Shown: positions 35,630 to 45,114, counted from the stretch's first letter. The stretch is DNA of 64,000 nucleotides from Nocardiopsis sp. JB363 (GCF_900143625.1 NZ_FRFF01000122.1:1-64000); one strand, 5' to 3'. The notes: generated by a model not told the origin, from the sequence alone. A program made the numbers and translations.

Positions 35630-36313
35630 TCAGACCCCGAACGCCAGACGGACGCCCAGGGCGAGCATGACGACGGCGATGATCCCGTCCAGCACCCGCC
35701 AGGAACCGGGACGCGCGAAGAAGGGACGTAGCAACCGGGCCCCGAACCCGAGGGCGAAGAACCACACGAAGCTTCCCGTCAGCGCACCGGCGGCCCACCA
35801 CCAGCGGGCGTCACCGACCTGCTGGTTGGCGAGCGACCCGAGGAAGACCACCGTGTCCAGGTACACGTGGGGGTTGAGCCAGGTCAGGGCCAGGGCGGTG
35901 AGGACGGCGGCACGCAGGGAACCGCGCGTGCGGGTGGCGGTGCGCAGGGTGGTCCCCGAGCCGCCCCGCACGGTCTCGGCTTCCTGCTCGGCCGGGACCA
36001 ACGCCTCGCCCGGCCCCGGTTTCAACGCCCGGTGGGCGGCGAGCAATCCGTACACGATGAGGAAGCCCGCGCCGAGGATCCGGATCACCACGAGCGCGGC
36101 GGGCATGGCCTGAACCAGACCCCCGATGCCGACCACGCCTGCGGCGATGAGCATCGCGTCGGAGCACGCGCAGACCAGGACGACCGCCAGGATCGTGCGG
36201 GGGTTTCCCTCGATGCCCAGGCGCAGCAGGTAGGCGTTCTGCGCGCCGATCGCGACGATGAGGGCGAGCCCGGTGCCCAGGCCGAGGAGTGCGGGAAGGA
36301 GCGTTTCGTTCAC
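35630..36313 (-). CDS. lysE: LysE/ArgO-type basic amino acid exporter
   Basis: 227 residues from GTG 36313. LysE family: five to six membrane helices, the N-terminal GLGTGLALIVAIGAQNAYLL (signature IGxQN), then LLVCACSD-like residues (VLVCACSDAMLIAAG) and ALALTWLNPHVYLDTV (NPxxYLD). It exports excess lysine or arginine. It is divergent from a LysG/ArgP-type activator gene, the standard arrangement for this exporter; the 72-bp gap holds a clear inverted repeat. The C-terminus ends GVRLAFGV. The gene is convergent with the ThDP enzyme, 12 bp away. Confidence 0.92.
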   Translation of the reverse strand: MNETLLPALLGLGTGLALIVAIGAQNAYLLRLGIEGNPRTILAVVLVCACSDAMLIAAGVVGIGGLVQAMPAALVVIRILGAGFLIVYGLLAAHRALKPGPGEALVPAEQEAETVRGGSGTTLRTATRTRGSLRAAVLTALALTWLNPHVYLDTVVFLGSLANQQVGDARWWWAAGALTGSFVWFFALGFGARLLRPFFARPGSWRVLDGIIAVVMLALGVRLAFGV

Positions 36314-36355
36314 GCACAGCAGCCTTTCCCATCCACCGTCCGCAGTAAAGCTAAA

Positions 36356-36378
36356 CTTTCTTAGAACCCTTAAGAAAG
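36356..36378 (+). promoter_or_regulatory. inverted repeat between lysE and lysG-like genes
   Basis: CTTTCTTA (36356-36363) and TAAGAAAG (36371-36378) are exact inverted arms with a 7-base spacer, of the T-N11-A type used by LysR regulators. The right arm lies just before the regulator's start codon at 36386, fitting autoregulation. Confidence 0.7.
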
Positions 36379-36385
36379 GCTGAGG

Positions 36386-37273
36386 ATGCCGTTCCAGTTC
36401 GACCACCTGCGCACCCTGACCGCCCTGGTCGACGAGGGCACCTTCGAGGCCGCGGCCAAGCGACTGCACGTGACCTCCTCCGCGCTGTCGCAGCGGATCC
36501 GGGCCATGGAGCAGAGCGCCGGAAAGGTGCTGGTGCAGCGGACCAACCCGATCGCGCCGACCGAGGCCGGCGACGCGGTGCTGCGCTACGCGCGCCAGGT
36601 GTTGCTGCTCGACCAGGACGTACTGTCCGAGCTGCGTCAAGGCGGAGGGGGACGGCGCGACCACGTACCGCTCGCGGTGAACGCCGACAGTCTGTCCACC
36701 TGGTTCCTCGAAGCACTCGCCGAACTACCGACCGAACTCGGCGCGGTCTTCGAGATCCACCGCGAGGACGAGGAGCACACCACGGGTCTGCTCCGTTCGG
36801 GGGCGGTGATGGCCGCGGTGACCTCCACCCCCGAGGCGGTGCAGGGGTGTTCGGTGGAAGGGCTGGGCGTGATGCGCTACCAGGCGGTGTGCAGTCCGGA
36901 GTTCGCCGAACGCCACGGGTTGCGCGGGTTCGATGGGCTCAACGAAGCACCGGTGGTGAACTTCGATCGCAAGGACGACCTCCAGGACCGTTTCCTCAGG
37001 GACCTGACCGGCGAGGGGTCGACCGGGCCGCGCCACTACATCCCGGCGTCGGAGGACTTCGCCCGCACGGTGCTGCTGGGCCTGGGCTGGGGCGTCGTCC
37101 CCGAACACCAGTGCGCGGAGCCCCTGGAGAACGGGCGGTTGGTGGCACTGGCCCCGGAACACCCGGTGGAGGTGCGGCTGTTCTGGCAGCGCTGGAATCT
37201 GCGCTCACCCCTGCTGGACCAGGTCACCGAATGCGTGCGAACCGAGGCCGCGACCCATCTGCACCCCATGTGA
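36386..37273 (+). CDS. lysG: LysG/ArgP-type LysR regulator of amino acid export
   Basis: 295 residues from ATG 36386. The N-terminal HTH is FDHLRTLTALVDEGTFEAAA then RLHVTSSALSQRIRAMEQ, characteristic of the ArgP/LysG subgroup (ALSQRI-x-x-LE). The C-terminal part is a LysR substrate domain; LysG binds lysine, arginine or histidine and activates lysE. It is divergent from the lysE gene with a shared palindrome. The pair would protect against amino-acid overload when peptides are taken up. Confidence 0.92.
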   Translation: MPFQFDHLRTLTALVDEGTFEAAAKRLHVTSSALSQRIRAMEQSAGKVLVQRTNPIAPTEAGDAVLRYARQVLLLDQDVLSELRQGGGGRRDHVPLAVNADSLSTWFLEALAELPTELGAVFEIHREDEEHTTGLLRSGAVMAAVTSTPEAVQGCSVEGLGVMRYQAVCSPEFAERHGLRGFDGLNEAPVVNFDRKDDLQDRFLRDLTGEGSTGPRHYIPASEDFARTVLLGLGWGVVPEHQCAEPLENGRLVALAPEHPVEVRLFWQRWNLRSPLLDQVTECVRTEAATHLHPM

Positions 37274-37291
37274 GGTCGGGCCCGGCCCCGT

Positions 37292-38113
37292 TCAGGCCCC
37301 GATGGGGCGCCGCTTGCGCATCAGCGTGGCCGAACCCGCCGCACTCGCCGTGACCAGTACGCCGGTCCTGCGACCGAGGAGCCGGGCCGCTCCCGCGGAG
37401 ACGGCGGTACTCGCCCGTGACACCGCGCTCGGCACCGACCTACGTCGGTCGAGCGCTCGGACCAACGCCCGGGCGACCTCGTCGGGGGTCTGGAATCCGC
37501 CGCCATAACCGTCGGTGCCGATCCCGTCGAAGAACTCCGACCTGGTCAGGCCCGGAGAGAACGCCAGGGTGCGCAGGCCGCTCTCGCGCGTCTCCCACCA
37601 CAGCGCCTCGGTGAAGTTCAGCACGAACGCCTTGCTCGCCGCGTAGACGGCCATGCCCGGGATCGGCTGGTAGGCGGCGGCGCTGGCGACGTTGACAAGG
37701 TAGCCGCCCGGGGTCGCGCTCAGTCGACCGACGAACGCTCGTGTGACATCCACGAGGGCGGTGACGTTCAGCGTGAGCAGGGCTTCGATCCGCTCGGGGT
37801 CCTGGTCGGCGAAAGCGCCGTCCGAGCCGATGCCCGCGTTGTTGACCAGGCCGGTCACCCGAAGGCCTCGACGGTCCACCTCGGCGGCCAGTTCCCTGCC
37901 CGCGCCCGGACGCCCGAGGTCCGCCGACACGGTGTCGACCTGGACGCCGTGCGCCTCGCGCAGTTCCGTGGCCAGGGCGTCCAGTCGTTCGGCCCGGCGG
38001 GCGACGAGCACCAGGTCGGTACCGCGTTCGGCGAGCCTGCGCGCGAGGGCCGCACCGATTCCGGCACTGGCCCCGGTGACGAGGGTGGTCTGGGAAGTGT
38101 GATCGATAGACAT
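37292..38113 (-). CDS. SDR family oxidoreductase (classical, YdfG/DltE-like)
   Basis: 273 residues from ATG 38113. VTGASAGIGAALARRLAERG is the cofactor motif, LVLVARRAERLDAL gives Arg residues favouring NADPH, GLVNNAGIG is the central motif, and the active site is in VASAAAYQPIPGMAVYAASKAF (Ser, Tyr, Lys; read in two parts). The C-terminal part ends in a basic tail (MRKRRPIGA). It is divergent from a TetR gene and both genes have TAGGGT exactly six bases before their start codons, implying leaderless, probably repressor-controlled transcripts. Substrate unknown. Confidence 0.9.
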   Translation of the reverse strand: MSIDHTSQTTLVTGASAGIGAALARRLAERGTDLVLVARRAERLDALATELREAHGVQVDTVSADLGRPGAGRELAAEVDRRGLRVTGLVNNAGIGSDGAFADQDPERIEALLTLNVTALVDVTRAFVGRLSATPGGYLVNVASAAAYQPIPGMAVYAASKAFVLNFTEALWWETRESGLRTLAFSPGLTRSEFFDGIGTDGYGGGFQTPDEVARALVRALDRRRSVPSAVSRASTAVSAGAARLLGRRTGVLVTASAAGSATLMRKRRPIGA

Positions 38114-38118
38114 GACGA

Positions 38119-38181
38119 CACCCTACGCCAAACATGACACCGAGTGCCACAATCGGCACAAGATGACTTTCCGGTAGGGTG
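38119..38181. promoter_or_regulatory. mirror-image leaderless promoters of the SDR/TetR pair
   Basis: CACCCTAC (38119-38126) and GTAGGGTG (38174-38181) are exact complements. Each contains TAGGGT, a good TANNNT -10, ending six bases before the ATG at 38113 (minus) and the GTG at 38187 (plus). Between them GTGCC-N6-GGCAC (38144-38159) is a plausible TetR operator covering both -35 regions. Confidence 0.65.
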
Positions 38182-38186
38182 GGCGC

Positions 38187-38804
38187 GTGAGCAGTCGAGA
38201 AGCCGAACCCGGTCTCAGAGAGCGGACCCGCCGAGCGGTGCACCGAGAGATCGCGGAAGTCGGCATGGCGCTTTTCCTGGAACAGGGCTTCCAAGAGACC
38301 ACCGTCGACCAGATCGCCGAGGCCGCCGGGATCTCCCGGCGATCCTTCTTTCGTTACTTCGCCACCAAGGAGGACGTGGTCCTGGGCGACCTGATCGACC
38401 GAGGGCACCGTGTTCGGACCGCCCTCGTCGCCCGCCCACCCGGAGAGGAACCCTGGGTGGCGGTGCGCGGGGCGCTTCTCGCGCTACGCGAGGAGGCCGC
38501 CGAAACCGAGACCGAACTGCGCATCGGGCGGATGCTCTTCCAGGCGCCGACCCTGCGCACCCGCCACTTGGAGAAGCACCTCGCCTGGCAGGAGATGCTC
38601 GTACCCGTACTCGCCCGCCGCCTGAGCGACGCGACCGACCTCGACGGGGCGAGCGCCGATCATCGGGCGACCGCGCTCATCGCGACCGCGCTGACCTGCC
38701 TGGACGTCGCCACCGAAACCTGGGTGCGCCGTGACGGCGAGGTGCCGTTGGAAGACCTCTGGGACGAAGCGGTGGCCGCCGTCAGGGCCTTGCCACCCAC
38801 CTGA
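38187..38804 (+). CDS. TetR family transcriptional regulator
   Basis: 205 residues from GTG 38187, with no ribosome site; the start is fixed by the TAGGGT box six bases upstream. HTH at residues about 20-65: VGMALFLEQGFQETTVDQIAEAAGISRRSFFRYF in two helices, ending FFRYFATKED. The C-terminal domain (MLFQAPTLRTRHLEKHLAWQEML) is of the common TetR_C_17/MftR-like helical type. It probably represses the divergent SDR gene and itself through GTGCC-N6-GGCAC. Confidence 0.88.
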   Translation: MSSREAEPGLRERTRRAVHREIAEVGMALFLEQGFQETTVDQIAEAAGISRRSFFRYFATKEDVVLGDLIDRGHRVRTALVARPPGEEPWVAVRGALLALREEAAETETELRIGRMLFQAPTLRTRHLEKHLAWQEMLVPVLARRLSDATDLDGASADHRATALIATALTCLDVATETWVRRDGEVPLEDLWDEAVAAVRALPPT

Positions 38805-38821
38805 TCGGGGCAAGGGGCCGG

Positions 38822-39841
38822 TCAGGGCCTACCGACAGTGCTCTCTCGGGTGATCAGGGCGAAGCCCGGCTGTACCCTGCGCGGTTCGATGACCTTGTCG
38901 GTGCCGGCGGCGAGGCGTTCCAGGAGGGCGTCGGTGGCCGCGCGGGCGATGGCCCGCTTGTGGGGGGCGACGGTGGTGAGCGTGGTGGCGCAGTAGCGCC
39001 CGTCCTCGATGTCGTCGAACCCCACCACGGCGACGTCTTCGGGGACGCGCAGGCCACGGACGCTGAGGGTGCGCATGGCACCGATGGCGATGAGGTCGTT
39101 GTAGCAGAACACCGCGTCGGGACGGACCCCCGAGTCCAGGAGGCGGGCCATGGCCTGGGCTCCGTCTTCGCGGGTGTAGCCGTCGGTGACCGCCACGATC
39201 TCCTCGCCGGTGGGGCGTCCGGTCTCGGTCATGACCTCGCGCCAGCCCTGGAGTCGCAGGTGGGCGGTCTGGCGGGCGCGGCCGTGGCGTGCCCCGAGGA
39301 ACGCGATCCGGCGGCGGCCGAGTTCGACCAGGTGGGCGGCGGCGGTGCGGGCGGCGGCGACGTTGTCTATGGCGATGTGGTCGTAGGGCGCGTCGTACTG
39401 GCGTTCGCCGAGCAGCACCAAGGGCGCGTCGCTGTCGCGGGCGAGCAGGTCCTCGTTCTCCAGTTCGATGGGGCTGAGGATCAGCCCGTCGATGACCCGG
39501 GCACGGAAACCCTGGGCGAACAGGACCTCCTGATCGCGGCGACCGCCGGTGTGATCGAGCAGCACGATGTAGTCGAGTCCGCCCGCGTACTCGATGACGG
39601 CGTCGGCGAGTTCGGCGAAGTAGGGGTTGCCGAGTTCGGGCAGGGCGAGGGCGATCATCCCGGTCCGTCCCTTGCGCAGGTGGCGCGCGGTGAGGTTGGG
39701 CCGGTATCCGAGCTCGTCGATGACCCGCTGGACGCGCTGGCGGGTTTGGGGTGTGACGTGCCGGTAGCCGTTGACCACGTTCGACACCGTTTTGACCGAC
39801 ACCCCCGCCCGCTGTGCGACGTCCTTCAGGCTGATCGCCAC
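38822..39841 (-). CDS. LacI family repressor of the furanoside locus
   Basis: 339 residues from GTG 39841, preferred because GGAGGAGGAG lies directly upstream (39844-39853); GTG 39856 is in frame but would include that site. HTH SLKDVAQRAGVSVKTVSNVV, hinge RPNLTARHLRKGRTG, effector domain with IALALPELGNPYFAELADAV and VGFDDIEDGRYCATTLTTVAP. It is divergent from the GH2 gene, 289 bp away, and likely represses the GH2-importer genes. A clear operator palindrome is not obvious; ACATCGTTATA (about 39902-39912) is a weak candidate. Confidence 0.9.
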   Translation of the reverse strand: MAISLKDVAQRAGVSVKTVSNVVNGYRHVTPQTRQRVQRVIDELGYRPNLTARHLRKGRTGMIALALPELGNPYFAELADAVIEYAGGLDYIVLLDHTGGRRDQEVLFAQGFRARVIDGLILSPIELENEDLLARDSDAPLVLLGERQYDAPYDHIAIDNVAAARTAAAHLVELGRRRIAFLGARHGRARQTAHLRLQGWREVMTETGRPTGEEIVAVTDGYTREDGAQAMARLLDSGVRPDAVFCYNDLIAIGAMRTLSVRGLRVPEDVAVVGFDDIEDGRYCATTLTTVAPHKRAIARAATDALLERLAAGTDKVIEPRRVQPGFALITRESTVGRP

Positions 39842-40130
39842 GCGCTCCTCCTCCACCGGGCGGGGCGCCCGGGATCGGTGACCTTCACTCAGTGACTTTT
39901 ACATCGTTATACAACACGGGCGCCGGCTCTGCACAGCCATGCTGAAGGGCCTCTTTCGCCGATGCGTCGACAATCCCAGAGTTCAGAGATACCCAACGGT
40001 AGGTCCGACGAGTTTCGTTTAAGGGTCTGGACAGAGCCCCGGGTTCGTGTTCTTATCTTCGCCAAGTCAGGTTTCCCACGTTGTAAATGCGCGGACCGCT
40101 CACGGCCCGCACCTCGACACGGAGAACCAC

Positions 40131-42425
40131 ATGCGACAACCCCCCGTCAGCACCGTCACCCCCCGCCGACGTCCATGGGCCCGCGCGGCCGCCCCCGTTC
40201 TGGCCGCGATCCTGACCGTCTCCGCGCTGTCGGCCTCCCCCGCCGGCGCTCAACCCGAGGCCCCCTTGGAGACCCCCTGGACCGACGAGGTCTCCCCCGA
40301 CAACGCCCTGCCGGACTACCCGCGCCCGCAGATGGTCCGCGAGGACTGGGAGAACCTCAACGGAACCTGGCAGTGGGCACCCGCCGAGGAGGGCGAGGAG
40401 CCCCCGTTCGGCACCGACCTGGACGGCGAGATCCTCGTTCCCTACCCGATCGAGTCCGCGCTGTCGGGAGTGCAGGAACACCACGACCGCGTCTGGTACC
40501 GGCGCACCGTGGAGGTCCCCGACTCCTGGGACGGCGACCGGGTCCTGTTGAACTTCGGCGCCGTGGACTGGGATTCGCGGGTGTGGGTCAACGGCACCTC
40601 CGTGGGCTCGCACACCGGCGGCTACGACAAGTTCTCCTTCGACGTCACCGACGCGCTCCAGGAAGGTGAGAACGAGATCATCGTCGGGGTGCACGACCCC
40701 AGTGACGCGGGCGAGCAGCCGGTGGGCAAGCAGCGCCTGGATCCCGGCGGCATCTGGTACACCACCCACACCGGCATCTGGCAGACGGTGTGGATGGAGC
40801 CGGTCCCCGACACCCACATCACCCGACTGGACATCACCCCGGACGTGCCCGGCGAACAGGTGGACGTGGTGGTGAACGCGGCCGGCGCCGAGGAATCCAC
40901 CGCCACGGTGACGGTCCGCGACGACGAGGGCGCGGAGGTCGGTTCGGCCACCGGAGCGACGAACTCCACGATCGCCGTGGACGTCCCCGACGCCCGTCTG
41001 TGGAGCCCGGACGACCCCTACCTGTACGACGTCGACGTCACCCTGGACTCGGGCGACGAGGTCGCCGGCTACACGGGCATGCGGTCGATCGAGGTCGGTC
41101 AGGTCGACGGGGTCACCCGCCCCCTCCTGAACGGCGAGTACGTCTTCCAGGTCGGCACCCTGGATCAGGGCTACTGGCCCGACGGCATCTCCACCGCGCC
41201 CACCGACGAGGCGCTGCGCTTCGACATCGAGTCGCACAAGGAGCTGGGCTTCAACACGATCCGCAAGCACGTGAAAGTGGAGCCGGACCGCTGGTACTAC
41301 TGGGCCGACCGGCTCGGTGTGATGGTCACGCAGGACATGCCCTCGATGTCCGGCGATCCGAGTCAGGAGGGGCGGGACCAGTTCGAGACCGAGCTGCACG
41401 CCCTGGTGGACGAACACCGTTCCTTCCCGTCGATCGTCAACTGGGTCGTGTTCAACGAGGCCTGGGGACAGTACGAGGAGGACGCGCGGATCACCGACGA
41501 AGTCAAGGCCTCCGACCCCTCACGTCTGGTCACCGGCGCCTCGGGTTGGCACGACACCGGCAACGGCGACATCGTCGACTCGCACATCTACGTCGGCCCC
41601 GGCGACCCCGCCCCGGCCGAGGAGCATCGCGCCTCCGTGCTGGGCGAGTTCGGCGGCTACAACCTGCCCATCGAAGGCCACGAGTGGAGCCCGGGCGACG
41701 GGTTCGGCTACGAGGACATCACCGATGGGGAGGCGCTGGCCACCCGCTACGTCGGTCTGATGGCGGGCGTGCAGCGCCTGGAACGCACGCACGGGCTCTC
41801 GGGGGCGATCTACACCGAGATCACCGACGTGGAGACCGAACTCAACGGGTTCTGGACCTACGACCGGCAGGTGCTGAAGGTCGATCCGGAGACCATCGCC
41901 ACCGCGCACGAGCAACTGCTGTCCGGTGAGCCGGTCGGCGGGGTCGCCGAGGTACCGGTGGAGGAGAACCTGTCGTTGCGGGTCACCACCCCCGACCACG
42001 AGGACCGCTACCTGGCCCACTCCGAGGGGCTGGGCGTGACCGCCCCGGTGGCCGACGACAGCTCCGAGGACACCCGCGCCGACGCCACCTGGCGGTTCGT
42101 GCCGGGCCTGGCCGACGACGCCTGTGTGTCCGTGGAGTCGGTGAACTTCCCGGGCGAGTACCTGCGGCACAAGGCGTCGCGGGTGCACCGGGATCCCGCC
42201 GACGACACCACGCTGTTCGCCGAGGACGCCACCTGGTGCGCGGTCCCCGGATTGAGCGGCGAGGGCGTCTCCCTGCGTTCCTACAACTTCCCCGACAGGT
42301 ACCTGCGCCACTACGAGTCCGAGCTGTGGTTGTCCGGGGCCGGCGGTGCCGGTGAGGACCGCGACACCTCCGAGAACTACGACCACGACGTGACCTGGTC
42401 CATCGCGGACCCCTGGATCCCCTGA
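40131..42425 (+). CDS. secreted glycoside hydrolase family 2 with C-terminal AbfB (CBM42-type) module
   Basis: 764 residues from ATG 40131 (CGGAGAA upstream). The N-terminal signal peptide has RRR, a hydrophobic core and cleavage after SPAGA (near residue 41); the arginines could allow Tat export. GH2 layout: jelly-roll sugar-binding domain (about 60-225), Ig-like domain, TIM barrel (about 330-600) with predicted acid/base E443 in VVFNEAWGQ and nucleophile E506 in VLGEFGGYN. Residues 611-764 form an AbfB-like beta-trefoil with two or more repeats of the type SVESVNFPGEYLRH / SLRSYNFPDRYLRH, which in known proteins binds arabinofuranose side chains. It is followed by a furanose importer. GH2 contains galactosidases, mannosidases, glucuronidases and galactofuranosidases; context favours a furanosidase. 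Confidence 0.9.
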   Translation: MRQPPVSTVTPRRRPWARAAAPVLAAILTVSALSASPAGAQPEAPLETPWTDEVSPDNALPDYPRPQMVREDWENLNGTWQWAPAEEGEEPPFGTDLDGEILVPYPIESALSGVQEHHDRVWYRRTVEVPDSWDGDRVLLNFGAVDWDSRVWVNGTSVGSHTGGYDKFSFDVTDALQEGENEIIVGVHDPSDAGEQPVGKQRLDPGGIWYTTHTGIWQTVWMEPVPDTHITRLDITPDVPGEQVDVVVNAAGAEESTATVTVRDDEGAEVGSATGATNSTIAVDVPDARLWSPDDPYLYDVDVTLDSGDEVAGYTGMRSIEVGQVDGVTRPLLNGEYVFQVGTLDQGYWPDGISTAPTDEALRFDIESHKELGFNTIRKHVKVEPDRWYYWADRLGVMVTQDMPSMSGDPSQEGRDQFETELHALVDEHRSFPSIVNWVVFNEAWGQYEEDARITDEVKASDPSRLVTGASGWHDTGNGDIVDSHIYVGPGDPAPAEEHRASVLGEFGGYNLPIEGHEWSPGDGFGYEDITDGEALATRYVGLMAGVQRLERTHGLSGAIYTEITDVETELNGFWTYDRQVLKVDPETIATAHEQLLSGEPVGGVAEVPVEENLSLRVTTPDHEDRYLAHSEGLGVTAPVADDSSEDTRADATWRFVPGLADDACVSVESVNFPGEYLRHKASRVHRDPADDTTLFAEDATWCAVPGLSGEGVSLRSYNFPDRYLRHYESELWLSGAGGAGEDRDTSENYDHDVTWSIADPWIP

Positions 42426-42437
42426 TCCGACGCCCCC

Positions 42438-42472
42438 GGGGCGGCCCGCCCACCTGACCCACGGGCCGCCCC
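42438..42472 (+). terminator. hairpin between GH2 and importer genes
   Basis: GGGGCGGCCCG (42438-42448) pairs exactly with 42462-42472 (11 bp, 13-base loop). It could stop the GH2 transcript or act as a partial terminator or processing point that sets expression of the importer relative to GH2. Confidence 0.6.
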
Positions 42473-42500
42473 ACCCCCCGACACACGGCGGAGAACGACC

Positions 42501-43589
42501 ATGAACGAACAGCACCCCATCCGACCCTCCCTGCTCACCACCGTGGCCGTGTGCGCCGCCCTGACCCTGGTGGCCACCGGTTGCGCCCGGGGCGAGGACG
42601 ACGCGGCGGCGCCCGCCTCCGACGGGGGCGGCGAGGGCCAGGCACAGGTCCTTGACGAGGCGGCCAGTGGCGACGAGACCTGTAGCGCGGCCGACCACGG
42701 CATCGAGGGGTTCGACCTGACCGACAAGAAGGTCGGGTTCTCCCAGTCCGAGGCGGAGTCCAACCCGTTCCGGATCACCGAGACGCAGTCGATCAAGGAC
42801 GAGGCCGAGGAGCGCGGCGTCGACCTCATCACCTCCAACGCCCAGTCGGACTTCGCCCAGCAGATCAGCGACGTGCAGGACCTGATGTCGCAGGGCGCGG
42901 AGGTGCTCATCATCGCCCCGCTCAACTCCGACGGGTGGAAGCCGGTACTGGACGCGGCCGAGGCGGATTCGGTCCCGATCATCACCGTCGACCGGCCCAT
43001 CAACGGCACCGCCTGCGCGGACTTCGTCACCTTCATCGGGTCGGACTTCGTGGAGCAGGGGCGACGGGCCGCCGACCAGATGATCGACACGCTCGGTGGG
43101 GAGGGCGAGATCGCGATCCTGCTGGGTGCGCCCGGCAACAACGTCACCACGGACCGCACCGACGGGTTCGTGGAACGGATCGAGGCCGAGGCGCCCGACG
43201 TCGAGATCGTGTTCGAGCAGTCCGGCGACTTCACCCGTGAGGGCGGCCAGTCGGTGACCGAGCAGCTCATCCAGTCGGAGCCGGACATCGACGGGATCTA
43301 CGCGCAGAACGACGAGATGGGCATCGGCGCGGTGACCGCCCTCAACGGCGCGGGCAAGGAGCCCGGCGACGTCGCGATCGTGACCGTGGACGGCACCGAG
43401 GCGGCGGTGGAGCACATCGTCGACGGGTGGATCTCCGCGGTGGTGGAGTCGAACCCGCGATTCGGTCCGCTGGCGTTCGAGGCCGCCGAGGCGTTCGGCG
43501 CCGGTGAGGAGGTCGGGACGAACCTGATCATCACCGACCGCGAGTACGACGCCGCCAACGCCGAGGAGGAACTCTCCAATGCCTACTAG
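42501..43589 (+). CDS. ytfQ: furanose-type sugar-binding lipoprotein (YtfQ-like)
   Basis: 362 residues from ATG 42501. The lipoprotein signal ends at VATGC (Cys about 28). The mature protein is a periplasmic_binding_4 (RbsB/YtfQ) sugar-binding protein: KVGFSQSEAESNPFRITETQ, VLIIAPLNSDGWKPVLDAA and VDRPINGTACADFVTFIGSD are close to the E. coli galactofuranose-binding YtfQ pattern. It is the first of four importer genes (binding protein, ATPase, two permeases) in the same order as ytfQ-ytfR-ytfT-yjfF. It overlaps the ATPase gene by 11 bp. Confidence 0.9.
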   Translation: MNEQHPIRPSLLTTVAVCAALTLVATGCARGEDDAAAPASDGGGEGQAQVLDEAASGDETCSAADHGIEGFDLTDKKVGFSQSEAESNPFRITETQSIKDEAEERGVDLITSNAQSDFAQQISDVQDLMSQGAEVLIIAPLNSDGWKPVLDAAEADSVPIITVDRPINGTACADFVTFIGSDFVEQGRRAADQMIDTLGGEGEIAILLGAPGNNVTTDRTDGFVERIEAEAPDVEIVFEQSGDFTREGGQSVTEQLIQSEPDIDGIYAQNDEMGIGAVTALNGAGKEPGDVAIVTVDGTEAAVEHIVDGWISAVVESNPRFGPLAFEAAEAFGAGEEVGTNLIITDREYDAANAEEELSNAY

Positions 43590-45114
43590 TCCGGTCCTGG
43601 ACACCCGTGGGCTGACCAAACGGTTCCCGGGTGTCCTGGCCCTGGACGGGGTGGACTTCGCGTTGCGGCCCGGTGAGGTGCACGCCCTGGTCGGCGAGAA
43701 CGGCGCCGGCAAGTCGACCCTGATCAAGGTGCTGACGGGGGTGTACCGACCCGACGACGGGGAGCTGTGGCACCACGGCGAACCCGCCCGTTTCACGACC
43801 CCGTCGCACGCGCAGCGGGCCGGGATCGCCACCATCTACCAGGAGGTCGACCTCCTGCCGCTGCTGAGCGTGGCCCGCAACCTGTACCTGGGGCGCGAGC
43901 CCAAACGGTTCGGGCTGATCGACTTCGCGCGCATGCACCACGAGGCAGCCGAGACGCTGCGCGGCTACGGGGTGGACGTGGACGTGCGCCGCCGGCTCGG
44001 TTCGCTGTCCATGGGCGCCCGGCAAATGGTGGCGTTGGCGCGCGCGGTCTCGGCCGAGGCCCGCGTGGTCATCATGGACGAGCCCACGTCGTCGTTGGAA
44101 CCCCGCGAGGTCGAGACCCTGTTCGGGGTGATCGAGTGGTTGCGCGGGCGCGGCGTGGCCGTGGTGTACGTGAGCCACCGATTGGACGAACTGTACCGGG
44201 TGTGCGACCGGGTGACCGTGCTGCGGGATGGCCGGCTGGTGCACACCGGAGCGATGGCCGACCTGAGCCGGTTGCGGTTGGTGTCCTTGATGCTGGGCCG
44301 GGACATGGAACGGGTGGAGCGCGAGGGCGCCACCACCTTCTCCGGTGAACGTGAGGCGTGGGCCGGCACCCCGGCGCTGGAGGCCGAGGGCCTCACCGCC
44401 CGGCACCGGTTGCACGACGTGTCGTTGACCATCCGTCCCGGCGAGGTCGTCGGGCTCGGCGGGTTGTTGGGGTCCGGGCGCACCGAGACGGCGAAGGCGA
44501 TCGCCGGGGCCCTGCCGCTGGACTCGGGGAGCGTGTCGGTGGTGGGGACCCGGCTCAAGCGCGGGGCGTCCGTTCCGGCGGCGATCCGGGCCGGGGTGAG
44601 TCTGCTGCCGGAGGACCGCAAGCACGAGGGCATCGTGCCGGGGCTGTCCATCCGGGAGAACATCGCGCTGGCCGCGATGCCCCGGCTCAGCCGGTTCGGC
44701 CTGGTGTCGGAGAAGCGGGTGGACGAGGTGGTGCGGGTGTTCATGGAGCGCCTGCGCGTCAAGGCCGTGAGCCCGCATCAGAAGGTGGAGGAGCTGTCCG
44801 GCGGCAACCAGCAGAAGGTGCTGTTGGCGCGCTGGCTGGCGCTCGCCCCCAAGGTGCTGCTGCTCGACGAACCCACGCGCGGGATCGACGTGGGCGCCAA
44901 GGCGGAGGTGCAGCGGTTGGTGGACGAGCTCGCCGAGGAGGGGCTGGGCGTGCTGCTCATCTCCTCGGACCTGGAGGAACTGGTGGAGGGCGCCGATCGT
45001 GTGGTGGTGCTCAAGGACGGTGCCGTGGTGGGCGAGCTGGAGGGCGCGGAGGTCACCGAGGACGCCCTGATGGCGGCGATCGCCCAGGGGCCGGGCGGGG
45101 GTGATGGACGGTGA
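43579..45114 (+). CDS. ytfR: sugar ABC importer ATPase with two nucleotide-binding domains (YtfR-like)
   Basis: 511 residues from ATG 43579. Tandem ATPase domains as in RbsA/MglA/YtfR. Domain 1 has Walker A GENGAGKSTLIKVL and signature LSMGARQMVALARA. Domain 2 has a degenerate Walker A (GGLLGSGRTETAKA, G-R-T instead of G-K-T) and intact signature ELSGGNQQKVLLARW. Such one-sided degeneration is normal for the CUT2 family. It powers import by the two permeases that follow and overlaps the first by 4 bp. Confidence 0.93.
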   Translation: MPTSPVLDTRGLTKRFPGVLALDGVDFALRPGEVHALVGENGAGKSTLIKVLTGVYRPDDGELWHHGEPARFTTPSHAQRAGIATIYQEVDLLPLLSVARNLYLGREPKRFGLIDFARMHHEAAETLRGYGVDVDVRRRLGSLSMGARQMVALARAVSAEARVVIMDEPTSSLEPREVETLFGVIEWLRGRGVAVVYVSHRLDELYRVCDRVTVLRDGRLVHTGAMADLSRLRLVSLMLGRDMERVEREGATTFSGEREAWAGTPALEAEGLTARHRLHDVSLTIRPGEVVGLGGLLGSGRTETAKAIAGALPLDSGSVSVVGTRLKRGASVPAAIRAGVSLLPEDRKHEGIVPGLSIRENIALAAMPRLSRFGLVSEKRVDEVVRVFMERLRVKAVSPHQKVEELSGGNQQKVLLARWLALAPKVLLLDEPTRGIDVGAKAEVQRLVDELAEEGLGVLLISSDLEELVEGADRVVVLKDGAVVGELEGAEVTEDALMAAIAQGPGGGDGR

